Below the pieces are notes generated by a model that was given only the letters and a program-made list of their open reading frames with translations, was not told where the DNA came from and did no database searches. Below are positions 26,365 to 35,078 of a stretch of 64,000 nucleotides of DNA, piece after piece (position 1 is the first letter of the stretch; every line of letters starts with the position of its first letter). The DNA comes from CAYYKD01 sp964471825 (GTDB taxonomy: Bacteria > Spirochaetota > GWE2-31-10 > CAYYKD01), in NCBI GenBank assembly GCA_964471825.1, contig CAYYKD010000011.1, positions 1-64,000 on the forward strand, read 5' to 3'. The translations under genes were made by a program, and so were the position numbers.

Positions 26365-28005
26365 ATGAATAAATTTAAAAGTCTTTTTTTTATACTATTG
26401 GCATTATTTAGTTTCAATAATTCTATTTTTTCATCTAGCTCAGATATAGAGGGAGAAAATCCATTTGTAGATGCAGAATATAGTCAAGAGAAAACTCAGT
26501 TTAATAAAATGTTGAAGAATCTTTGGGTATCAACAGGGATTTATTTAATTCTATATTCTAATCAGAAATCTGAAATTGAAGTATCAAGAGATATGGCTTT
26601 CGAAAATATAATAAAATATATTCAAACAAATCCTAATATCAAGATGGATATTGATAAAAATTTTGTTAATAATATTATTGATATTGAGAAATTGCAGAGA
26701 AACGGCAAGTTGAATAGTGATCCAGAAATAGTTAGTTTAATTGAAAAAAATTCAACTTTTTGGAAAAATTATTATAGAGGTTTTATTGAAAGATCTGAAT
26801 CTGAAGGTAAATTTAATTTTACAAATACCCAAAAAAATAAAATAGCAACTGCGATTAAGAGTGTTGCAAGCGATATCAAACATGATAGGGTTGAAAAAGC
26901 CGGTGTTCCGGGGTGGCAAAGAGTATTAATGATATTAATCGGTCTTCTTTTATTGTATCTTGCGATTAGCAAGGGGTTTGAGCCGTTATTATTAGTACCG
27001 ATTGGTTTTGGTGGAATACTAGCAAATATACCCGGTGTTGGTATAGCAGAAGTCATCGAGGGATCACCCGGTTTTTTAAAAATAATATTTGATATGGGGA
27101 TAGCTAATGGCTTATTTCCTCTTCTGATTTTTCTTGGAGTTGGGGCAATGACAGATTTTGGCCCATTAATTGCAAATCCAAAGACGGCTTTGTTAGGGGC
27201 TGGTGCTCAATTTGGGATATTTACAACTCTTATGGGGGCTCTTCTTGTATCCGGGTTTATACCGGGAATTAATTTTTCATTAAAAGATGCTTGTTCAATA
27301 GGTATTATTGGAGGTGCTGACGGACCTACTGCTATCTTTTTATCTTCCAGATTATCACCTAATTTACTTGGTGCTATAGCTGTAGCAGCCTATTCATACA
27401 TGGCTCTTGTTCCTGTATTGCAACCCCCTGTTATGAAGTTGCTTACAACTAAAAAGCAGAGAATGATTAAAATGACACAGTTAAGGCATGTAAGTAAGAC
27501 AGAGAAAATACTATTTCCAATAGGTGTACTTGTTTTATGTATACTGTTATTACCATCTGCAACCCCTCTAGTTGGAATGCTTATGTTAGGTAACCTGTTT
27601 AAAGAGTCAGGCGTAGTTGATAGGTTAAGTAAAACAGCACAAAATGAGTTGATTAATATAGTTACAATACTACTTGGTCTTTCTGTAGGAACCAAATTGG
27701 CAGCTGATAAATTTTTGAGTCTTGAGACTCTTGGTATTTTAGTTTTAGGGTGTCTGGCATTTATGGTTGGTACTGCAGGCGGAGTAATTGTTGCACATAT
27801 TTTGAATCTATTTTCAAAGAATAAAGTAAATCCATTGATTGGTGCAGCCGGGGTAAGTGCGGTTCCAATGGCAGCGAGGGTTGTAAATAAGGTCGGTCAA
27901 GAGAGTGATCCATCTAATTTTCTCTTAATGCATGCTATGGGACCAAATGTGTCCGGTGTTATAGGATCTGCGACTGTTGCCGGTATTTTATTATCAATAT
28001 TTTAA
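26365..28005 (+). CDS. oadB: Sodium-translocating decarboxylase beta subunit with N-terminal extracytoplasmic extension
   Basis: Integral membrane subunit that decarboxylates carboxybiotin and exports Na+. Residues ~185-546 are the OadB domain. They include GGADGPTAIF (the essential aspartate), AAYSYMALVP, and NPLIGAAGVSAVPMAARVV, with the Asn, Gly, Ser and Arg spacing that is essential in Klebsiella OadB. The first ~180 residues are unusual: a signal peptide, then a soluble, helical, charged region (about 24-180). Classical OadB lacks this. No alpha subunit or biotin carrier is in the window. The neighbouring pckA suggests oxaloacetate as substrate, but methylmalonyl-CoA or glutaconyl-CoA decarboxylases use the same subunit. 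Confidence 0.9.
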   Translation: MNKFKSLFFILLALFSFNNSIFSSSSDIEGENPFVDAEYSQEKTQFNKMLKNLWVSTGIYLILYSNQKSEIEVSRDMAFENIIKYIQTNPNIKMDIDKNFVNNIIDIEKLQRNGKLNSDPEIVSLIEKNSTFWKNYYRGFIERSESEGKFNFTNTQKNKIATAIKSVASDIKHDRVEKAGVPGWQRVLMILIGLLLLYLAISKGFEPLLLVPIGFGGILANIPGVGIAEVIEGSPGFLKIIFDMGIANGLFPLLIFLGVGAMTDFGPLIANPKTALLGAGAQFGIFTTLMGALLVSGFIPGINFSLKDACSIGIIGGADGPTAIFLSSRLSPNLLGAIAVAAYSYMALVPVLQPPVMKLLTTKKQRMIKMTQLRHVSKTEKILFPIGVLVLCILLLPSATPLVGMLMLGNLFKESGVVDRLSKTAQNELINIVTILLGLSVGTKLAADKFLSLETLGILVLGCLAFMVGTAGGVIVAHILNLFSKNKVNPLIGAAGVSAVPMAARVVNKVGQESDPSNFLLMHAMGPNVSGVIGSATVAGILLSIF

Positions 28006-28065
28006 TTTGATTAGTTTATCTAATGATGGGGGAGTTCCCTCTTACTTAATTTCTTCAAGGAGAAG

Positions 28066-29712
28066 ATGATGACAGAAGAGTTTTTTACATCAGTTGAGGG
28101 CTTTGATAAGATAAAATCACAAGTCAGAGTCACTATTCAGTCTGCTTTTTTTGGTAATAATGTTGAGTTGGTTAACTCAAGAGCTAAAGCCTACAAACTT
28201 GCTAGAAAGAGTCCCGGAACAGTTGAGTTAACAGGTATGCCTGTGTATAAACCGGTTGAGCAAGGGTTACCCAAAAAAGCTAATATGTTACTATTTAATG
28301 ATGGTAATGTATATGGAAGAGCAGCGGCAGCAAGAGTAATACTTGGTGAGCCAAATGCTGATGTTGATAAGTATTCTACAATCATTCGTGAAGCAATATA
28401 TAAATCCAGATATAAAAAAATGTATCATGTTGAGAGTATGGTTGGTCTTGAAGGTGACTTTATGGTTAAAGCTCATCTATTAATTCCTGAGACATATGAA
28501 AATGTTATGTATAACTGGTTACTCAATTTTCAGGAATTTACAAAGGAAATTTTAGAGGAATATAAGAAATCAAGAAAAGTTCCTGAAGGGGATATTTATA
28601 TTTTCTCAGATCCTGATTGGACTGATGATGAACATAAAATGGGGTTGTCTTTTTTTGATCCCGTGCATAACTGTGCTGCGTTACTTGGTTTGAGATACTT
28701 TGGAGAACACAAAAAAGGTACATTAACTCTTGCATGGGGTGCTGCGGCGAGAAACAATTATGCATCATGTCATGGCGGTCTAAAAAGATACAATCTCGGA
28801 GCAAATAAAAAATATACAGTTGCAGTTTTTGGATTATCAGGCTCCGGTAAATCAACAATAACTCATGCAAAACATGGTAATAAGTATGATACAACTGTTT
28901 TACATGATGATGCATTTATCATCAATGTTGATAAAAAATATTCTATTGCATTAGAGCCAACATATTTTGATAAAACGGCCGATTATCCAATGGGGTGTGT
29001 CGACAATAAATTCATTCTAACATTACAGAATAACGGAGTTGTTGCAGATAAGAATAATAAATTATATGCTGTAACATCAGATGTTAGAAATGGAAATGGA
29101 AGAGCTATTAAATCAAGATTTTGGTCACCAAACAGAGTTGATAGGATTGATGAACCAATTAATGCAATATTTTGGCTGATGAAGGATCCGACCATTCCAC
29201 CGGTTTTAAAACTTACAGGGCCATCGCTTGGTTCTGCTTTTGGAGCTACTTTAGCTACTAAGAGGACATCTGCTGAACGATTAGCTCCGGGTATTGATCC
29301 TAATGCCCTTGTAGTAGAACCATATGCAAATCCTTTTAGAACATACCCTCTGAGTATTGATTATAATAAATTTAAGCAGTTAATAGCAGATGGTGTTAGT
29401 TGTTACATATTAAACACAGGTGATTTTAGAGGAAAAAAAGTAAAACCGGAACACACACTGGGAGTAATCGAGTCAATAATCGAGGGTAAAGCCAATTTCC
29501 AAAAATGGGAAAATTTTACTGATATAGAGATACTGGATGTAGATGGTTTTGAAGCAAAGTTGACTGACTCTGAATATAAAGAACAGTTTACTGCAAGGAT
29601 TAAGGATCGAATTAATTTTGTTAAAGATCGTGAGACATTTAAAGGTGGTGGTGATAAACTTCCAGATGATTGTTTAGCAGCGTTAGAAGATGTCTTAAAG
29701 CAGATAAAATAG
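28066..29712 (+). CDS. pckA: Phosphoenolpyruvate carboxykinase (ATP)
   Basis: Interconverts oxaloacetate plus ATP with PEP, CO2 and ADP. The 548-residue protein has the kinase P-loop GLSGSGKSTITH near 255-265, the second metal-binding motif LHDDAFII, and the RTYPLSIDYNKF and NTGDFRGKKV segments of the C-terminal domain. Two ATGs lie side by side (28066, 28069) after AAGGAG; the second has slightly better spacing. It is placed directly after the OAD-type sodium pump genes, so together they would handle oxaloacetate, in gluconeogenesis or in ATP-forming fermentation. A clear terminator follows. Confidence 0.93.
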   Translation: MMTEEFFTSVEGFDKIKSQVRVTIQSAFFGNNVELVNSRAKAYKLARKSPGTVELTGMPVYKPVEQGLPKKANMLLFNDGNVYGRAAAARVILGEPNADVDKYSTIIREAIYKSRYKKMYHVESMVGLEGDFMVKAHLLIPETYENVMYNWLLNFQEFTKEILEEYKKSRKVPEGDIYIFSDPDWTDDEHKMGLSFFDPVHNCAALLGLRYFGEHKKGTLTLAWGAAARNNYASCHGGLKRYNLGANKKYTVAVFGLSGSGKSTITHAKHGNKYDTTVLHDDAFIINVDKKYSIALEPTYFDKTADYPMGCVDNKFILTLQNNGVVADKNNKLYAVTSDVRNGNGRAIKSRFWSPNRVDRIDEPINAIFWLMKDPTIPPVLKLTGPSLGSAFGATLATKRTSAERLAPGIDPNALVVEPYANPFRTYPLSIDYNKFKQLIADGVSCYILNTGDFRGKKVKPEHTLGVIESIIEGKANFQKWENFTDIEILDVDGFEAKLTDSEYKEQFTARIKDRINFVKDRETFKGGGDKLPDDCLAALEDVLKQIK

Positions 29713-29718
29713 GAATTT

Positions 29719-29755
29719 AAATTGAGGCATCATTAGATGGCCTCAATTTTTTTTT
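29719..29755 (+). terminator. Terminator after pckA
   Basis: AAATTGAGGC (29719-29728), an 11-base loop and GCCTCAATTT (29740-29749), with Ts to 29755. The GAGGC/GCCTC core recurs in other terminators of the window. Confidence 0.9.
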
Positions 29756-29782
29756 AAGATCATTTTTTTTATAGGATTACCC

Positions 29783-30715
29783 ATGTTTAGCAGAAGAAAA
29801 TTAAGTAACATAAAAGACACATCAAATAAAGTAACAATCGCAACTAGCTTAGTCAAAAGATTATTAGCGTTCTCGATTGATATGTTTTTTTTGATTATTC
29901 TAAGCACACTTATATTAAGAATAACAGGTGATTTTTTTTCTTGGGGTGGTATAGAGAGGCTAATTTGTATTATTATTTCTGTGCTATATTTTTCAATTTT
30001 ATCTACCTCTGTAGGCCGTGGTCAGACGATCGGCAAGAGATTTCTAAAAATTAAAATTGTTAAATTAGATGGAGGGTATTTAACTTATCTTGAAAGTTTT
30101 ATATCTGCGTCGATTATAATAATTCCATTTTTTATGATTAATTGGAGAGTATTGAGTTTTAGTGATAATCATATTGTTACCGGACTTTTTAGTTTGACCG
30201 GATCATTATTGATACTGTTAAATGCTTTGTTAATCATAACAGATCGAGTTCATCGTTCGTCATTAGCAGATAGATCGGTTCTATCTATAGTGGTTAATAA
30301 GAGTTTTTTAGATACTGTAGAACTCAGTGGCATTTCAATCTTAAGAAAGACGGTTGTATTTCTAATAGTCATATCTGTTGTCCTTCTTAAGATATACTAT
30401 TACTTTGATAATAGTATAACTCTAAAATTAATAGAAAGTGAAATACTAAGTATTGGTAATATGTATAGTGTGTCAATACAGATAAACTATGATTTTGTAG
30501 GAGATCAATTAGTTGAGAAATATCAGATAGATTGTCGGGTAAAAAATATTGATAATTATTACGACAAAATGCCTGAGTTAATTGCCGATTTATTTATGAC
30601 TAACTCAAGAATTCCGATACTTCAAGGACAAGAAATTATTGTAAATACATTCTATGGGGCTGACTTTGGCTTAGCAAATAATTTTGAAGTCTATTCTGAA
30701 GTATTTATTAAATAA
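29783..30715 (+). CDS. RDD-family membrane protein
   Basis: A 310-residue protein with an N-terminal RDD-type membrane domain: VKRLLAFSIDMFFLIILSTLIL (Arg and Asp before helix 1), then TSVGRGQTIGKRFLKIKIVKLDGG and further hydrophobic helices to about residue 210, where LRKTVVFLIVISVVLLKIYYYF is the last. The C-terminal ~90 residues are soluble and predicted outside the membrane. RDD proteins are poorly understood, and some act in transport of ions or osmolytes. It stands between a terminator and a promoter, so it is probably a single-gene unit. Confidence 0.8.
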   Translation: MFSRRKLSNIKDTSNKVTIATSLVKRLLAFSIDMFFLIILSTLILRITGDFFSWGGIERLICIIISVLYFSILSTSVGRGQTIGKRFLKIKIVKLDGGYLTYLESFISASIIIIPFFMINWRVLSFSDNHIVTGLFSLTGSLLILLNALLIITDRVHRSSLADRSVLSIVVNKSFLDTVELSGISILRKTVVFLIVISVVLLKIYYYFDNSITLKLIESEILSIGNMYSVSIQINYDFVGDQLVEKYQIDCRVKNIDNYYDKMPELIADLFMTNSRIPILQGQEIIVNTFYGADFGLANNFEVYSEVFIK

Positions 30716-30795
30716 AAGTTTGCAAGAACTTCAATAACTTAAAAGAACTTAATGGATCATTTGCTATAAAATCTACATATTTTATAAATATAGTA

Positions 30796-30823
30796 TTGAC
30801 TTGTTCTATTAAAATGTTATTTT
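30796..30823 (+). promoter_or_regulatory. Putative promoter of the glycosyltransferase gene
   Basis: TTGACT (30796-30801) and TATTTT (30818-30823), spacer 16, about 30 bases before the start codon. Confidence 0.6.
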
Positions 30824-30855
30824 GAACATAAGTTTTTAATAAGGTGGTTCGGTAT

Positions 30856-32325
30856 ATGAAGAATTTTCATCAAAATAAATCTACTTATATTATATTTTTA
30901 ATAGTGGTATCAGCAATATATTTATCGTATTTATTAATAACACCAATGATTTCATTGATGAGATATAAGAATATTCCAAAGCAATATGAGATTACAGCTT
31001 TTAATCAGAAGGTGGTTTCAAAGTTAAACAAAAGTAATAAACAGTTTGTGAGAACTATCTATAAAAAGAATATTGAAAAGAAAAGATATGTATTAAAAGA
31101 TTCTATTACACCTAATGAAAAATCCAGATTAAGAAAAATTTTTAAAGATATCCATTTTAATGGTAAAATAGAAATAGGGATTTATTTTATAGCCTTAATG
31201 GGGTTATATCTTTTGAGATATATTATAGCATTATTTTATAGGGATAAAAAAATTGATAATAATTTTAATCCAACAGTATCTATTTTTATCCCTGTAAAAA
31301 ACGAAGAGAATTGGATTTATGAAACTATTAAATTATCATATAATACTGGATACCCGCTTGATAAACTTGAAGTTATCGTTGTTGATGACGGATCGACTGA
31401 TAATACTATTAATGAAATCAGGCGAGCTGAGAAGGATTTCCCTGGTTTGGTAGTTGAGATTTTTGAAAAGAATCAAGGAAAAAGATCTGCTGTTACAAGA
31501 TGTGTTCAGATTGCAACCGGTGAAGTTTATATAATGCTTGATTCAGATACATTCTTAGAAAAAGACTCAGTAGCTTATATAGTTCAACAATTTAAAGATA
31601 ATCGTGTTGCCGCAGTCTCAGGGCGAACAGATGTTTATAATTTAAAACAAACTCTTATTACAAGAGTTCAAGGTTTTAAATATTATGTAGCATATAGGTT
31701 GTTTAAGAGTTTTGAGTCACAATTTGGTGCTGTTACTTGTTGTCCGGGCTGTTTCTCTGCATACAGGGCAGATAAAATAAAAGAGATTATAGATGAGTGG
31801 AATGATAAAAAATTTTTTGGATATAGATGTGTTGCCGGTGAAGATAGAGCTTTAACAACCCTCTTATTAAAGAATAACAGAATTTGTTATTCTGATAATG
31901 CTCGTGCAAAAACAATAGTTCCTGATAATTTAAAATCATTTGCTATACAACAGAAGAGATGGATGAGATCATGGTTTAGGGAATCTCTATTTGTTGGTGC
32001 ATTTATGTGGAAAAAAAATCCAGTTCCTGCATTATCTTTTTATGTAATGCTTGTTATATCATTTTTTGCACCATTGACTCTCGTAAGAGAGTTTGTTGTA
32101 GTTCCTGCTATGTTGAATATCATTCCATCATATTATTATGTGGGATTGGCAATTATTATTATAAGTCAATCTATGTTTTGTATATTAACAAATAAATATA
32201 AGTTCTCAGTTTATGGTATATTCTTTACATTATTTTATTTTGCATTCTTAATATGGTTAATACCTGTTGCTGTTTATACTGTGACAAGCGGTAATTGGGG
32301 TTCTCGTGGAGCTGTATTTAAATAA
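30856..32325 (+). CDS. Membrane glycosyltransferase, family 2 (processive type)
   Basis: A 489-residue inner-membrane enzyme. Two N-terminal transmembrane helices flank a ~65-residue exposed segment. The GT2 domain (about 125-370) has VVDDGSTDNT for UDP-sugar, LDSDTF (DxD), GEDRALT and the QQKRWMRSW (QxxRW) signature of processive synthases such as hyaluronan, cellulose or poly-GlcNAc synthases. Three or more C-terminal helices follow. It likely builds and extrudes a surface polysaccharide, with the sugar unknown. The ATG at 30856 is chosen with AAGGTGG eight bases upstream; a GTG at 30844 is in frame. The 3' end overlaps the convergent FabZ-like gene by eight bases. Confidence 0.88.
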   Translation: MKNFHQNKSTYIIFLIVVSAIYLSYLLITPMISLMRYKNIPKQYEITAFNQKVVSKLNKSNKQFVRTIYKKNIEKKRYVLKDSITPNEKSRLRKIFKDIHFNGKIEIGIYFIALMGLYLLRYIIALFYRDKKIDNNFNPTVSIFIPVKNEENWIYETIKLSYNTGYPLDKLEVIVVDDGSTDNTINEIRRAEKDFPGLVVEIFEKNQGKRSAVTRCVQIATGEVYIMLDSDTFLEKDSVAYIVQQFKDNRVAAVSGRTDVYNLKQTLITRVQGFKYYVAYRLFKSFESQFGAVTCCPGCFSAYRADKIKEIIDEWNDKKFFGYRCVAGEDRALTTLLLKNNRICYSDNARAKTIVPDNLKSFAIQQKRWMRSWFRESLFVGAFMWKKNPVPALSFYVMLVISFFAPLTLVREFVVVPAMLNIIPSYYYVGLAIIIISQSMFCILTNKYKFSVYGIFFTLFYFAFLIWLIPVAVYTVTSGNWGSRGAVFK

Positions 32326-32848
32326 TATAAAACTCCCCGATCACCGTAACACAAATTTCATCATCCCTTGTTATCTGGCCTAGCCCTGTAAAAGTAAGAT
32401 TATTGTTTTCTATTAATTTTGTAGATATTTGCAAAAGATCTCCGGGGAAAACTCCCTTCTGAAGTACGCATTCATACATTCTGGTAGCTCTTAAATTTAC
32501 CGGATTAGAGTTCGTTATCAGATGAGTATTGTTAGACATGAAATAATAAAGACAACAAAACAATTCTGAGATAATTTCTAACTGTAAAACTCCCGGATAG
32601 ACCGGATTACCGGGAAAATGCCCTAAAAATACAGGATCATTCGGGTCTATTAATCTGTTTCCACAGATAGTTTCATTTATAATGTCAATATGAGTTATTT
32701 TATCAAGATATATAAATGGCGGACGATTAGGTATTAGTTTGAAGATATCTTCTAATCCATAGTTAACAGGTTCCGCTGTTTTACTGGTTTTATCAAATAT
32801 TGGTTTCTTCTTATATTTTTTAAAAATTGAGCTATAATCCATTAACAT
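32318..32848 (-). CDS. FabZ/FabA-like hotdog dehydratase
   Basis: A 176-residue hotdog-fold protein resembling 3-hydroxyacyl-ACP dehydratases. IPNRPPFIYLDKI and GHFPGNPVYPGVLQLEIISE match the FabZ signature with the catalytic histidine. It has a ~35-residue N-terminal extension beyond standard FabZ, and CCLYYFM replaces the usual active-site helix residues, so it may be a specialised paralogue. AGAGGAAAC precedes the ATG, which overlaps the stop of the GPH transporter, so the two are coupled. Confidence 0.75.
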   Translation of the reverse strand: MLMDYSSIFKKYKKKPIFDKTSKTAEPVNYGLEDIFKLIPNRPPFIYLDKITHIDIINETICGNRLIDPNDPVFLGHFPGNPVYPGVLQLEIISELFCCLYYFMSNNTHLITNSNPVNLRATRMYECVLQKGVFPGDLLQISTKLIENNNLTFTGLGQITRDDEICVTVIGEFYII

Positions 32849-34159
32849 GTTTCCTCTCTATAAAAGTAATAAAAAACCGCTGATATTATGAAACATAATG
32901 CAGATATTATAGAAGTTAGATATATTCCACTTGTACTAACTGCTTCAGGCTTTTTTATCAGAGATTCTACAAAACCAACACCTGAACCGGATACCAGAAC
33001 TACAGGGATTATAGCTATAGAAAGCAAAAACGCCATTTTTAGAAAAAACCCTTGAACGCCAAAAAATAGACCTTCTATTTGTTTTCCTGTTTTTTGCGAT
33101 GAAACAGCTGCAATTTCACTTAACATCGCTGGCGGAAATATAAATGCTGCTCCTGCGACAGGGATACCGATCAGAGCAAAAATAATAAATCCAAAATCTA
33201 CTGGAATTGATTTACCTAAGAAAAATAACATTACAGATGTTACGGCTAGCATTAAAAGTGAAACAATCATTGGTATTTTGTAGCCGAATTTTTTAGATAT
33301 TAGATTGACCGGATAAAAACAAATAGCTGAGGTTCCAAAAAGAACAGCACTTGCAAGGGTGATGGATTTTTCATCTTTGCCCATAATGTCAATCACAAAG
33401 TAATTCATACATGCTCTTAATATATTAAAACCGAGGAAAAAAAATAAAAATCCAATTAGATATATGACAAATGATTGATTTTTAAACAGGAGTTTCATTG
33501 ATGAGAATATACTCTCTGATGATATCTTCCCACCGGAATATTTATTTTCATTTATCCCAATTACAGTTATAAACATTCCAATGAGTGCAAAAACTGAAAG
33601 ATATATCACCATTAGTCTTATGCCATTTGTATTATCACCTTTTCCGAGTATTTTAAGCATAATTCCCGGTAATATCATCGCTATAGCTGTGTATAATAGT
33701 CTGAATACTGATTGCCATGTTGATAAATTGAGTCTATCTGTCTTTGATGATGAAATTTCGGGAATTAGAGCATTATATGGTGCACCGACGATAGTATAAA
33801 AGATATAGAAAAATTGAAAGCTGTGAACCGTTAATAGGTGGATAAAAGAAACCTATAGTAGCTAATACTAATGGGATAGAACCGATAGCAATAAATGGAA
33901 TCCGTCTACCAAATTTTGAATTAAATTTATCTGATAGATATCCGATTAACGGATCTGTTATTGTGTCTATTAGTCTAGAAAATACTAATGCGATAGACAA
34001 AAGAAGAGGAGATAGTAAAATCGGCATATTAAATTTTGCCGGCGGCATATAGAATGTAAGTACCCACTGAGCAAATATTTGATCAATAATTGCATAACTA
34101 ACCCCGACACCATAGATAATCTGAATAAAAAGCGGAAGATTCTTGTTGTTTGATTTCAT
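32842..34159 (-). pseudogene. GPH-family sugar:cation symporter, one frameshift
   Basis: Two overlapping reading frames add up to one 12-helix major facilitator of about 438 residues. The first has SRLIDTITDPLIGYLSDKFN and GRRIPFIAIGS, typical of the glycoside-pentoside-hexuronide family. The second continues IVGAPYNALIPEISSS and runs to the end. The break is in a run of five As at 33809-33813: removing one base joins the frames as SIFYIFYTIVGAPYN without other change. It would import a sugar or related solute with Na+ or H+. The rest is intact, so a sequencing error is as likely as a real mutation. Confidence 0.8.
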
Positions 34160-34160
34160 G

Positions 34161-34883
34161 TTAGCTCCGTTTTAATAAAATTTTTAATTTTTCAATCTCA
34201 TTTGTTATAATAAACTCAGATTTATTTAGTACAGCTTTTAATTCTTCTTCATTATTGACTGTCCATGTCATTATTTTTATATTCATGATAAAGAGAAAGA
34301 ATTCAAATAACATTTTTTTTATTACTGAATATTCAGTGAAATATTTTACCGGTAGGTTTAAATAGTTAGGTTTTAATTTTAATGTATTTTTTATAATTGT
34401 TAGAATTTTATAATCAAAATAAGGATCACCAACAAGGTATCCTATTTTAATGTTGAATTCTTTAAATCCTAAAAGGAGAGCAGGGTTAAATGATGATACA
34501 ATAATAAATCTGGTATCATAGTAAGTCTTTATTATATTAATAAGTGTTGGTATATCATCTTGAGTAATTGTTTGATGCTTTAGTTCAATGTTAATAAACT
34601 TATTTTCTGGTGCATTATTCAATAATTCATCAAGAGAGCTGATTCTATCTCCGTCTCCAAAGTCAAACTCTTTTAACTGTTGAAGGGTCATTTCTTTTAT
34701 AAATCCCTTTCCATTTGAGGTTCGGTCTATTGTTTCATCGTGAATTATCACGAATTTCCCATCCTGACTCTTTTGAATATCAAACTCAACCCCATCTGAT
34801 AATTCAAAAGCCTTATTAATAGCTGAAATTGTATTCTCAGGATATAATGCTTTATAGCCTCTGTGACCAAGTAGCTTTATCAT
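34161..34883 (-). CDS. Glycerophosphodiester phosphodiesterase
   Basis: A 240-residue GDPD enzyme cutting glycerophosphodiesters to glycerol-3-phosphate and an alcohol. It has the catalytic LGHRGYKALYPENTISA, the metal-binding GVEFDIQ, IIHDETIDRTSNGKG, INIELKH and VNNEEEL near the end. No signal peptide is seen, so it is probably cytoplasmic. It ends two bases before the start of the GPH transporter, and the three genes GDPD, GPH and FabZ-like form a leftward unit. The transporter may feed it, but this is inference. Confidence 0.92.
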   Translation of the reverse strand: MIKLLGHRGYKALYPENTISAINKAFELSDGVEFDIQKSQDGKFVIIHDETIDRTSNGKGFIKEMTLQQLKEFDFGDGDRISSLDELLNNAPENKFINIELKHQTITQDDIPTLINIIKTYYDTRFIIVSSFNPALLLGFKEFNIKIGYLVGDPYFDYKILTIIKNTLKLKPNYLNLPVKYFTEYSVIKKMLFEFFLFIMNIKIMTWTVNNEEELKAVLNKSEFIITNEIEKLKILLKRS

Positions 34884-35078
34884 TTATTGCTCATAATAAT
34901 CAATTTTTTTATCATTATACTTGTATTACAAGTTTAGTCAAATAATTTATTAATTTTATCGGAAGAATTAGTTATTTTTGTAAAAAACGCTAAAAGCATA
35001 AGTATTGCATAGAGTTAAAAATTAATTATACTTGATAAAATCCTAAGAATTTGCAATTATTAAATAGTGAGGTGTCTT

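Noticed and set aside
28538..28915. Minus-strand 125-codon frame inside pckA
   Set aside because: Shadow of a strongly recognised gene; composition (His/Tyr/Leu-rich) is that of antisense translation.
30716..30795. Third copy of the GAGGCTCTTG palindrome near GTTTGCAAGAACTTC
   Set aside because: Only a short stretch resembles the element and no inverted partner is present.
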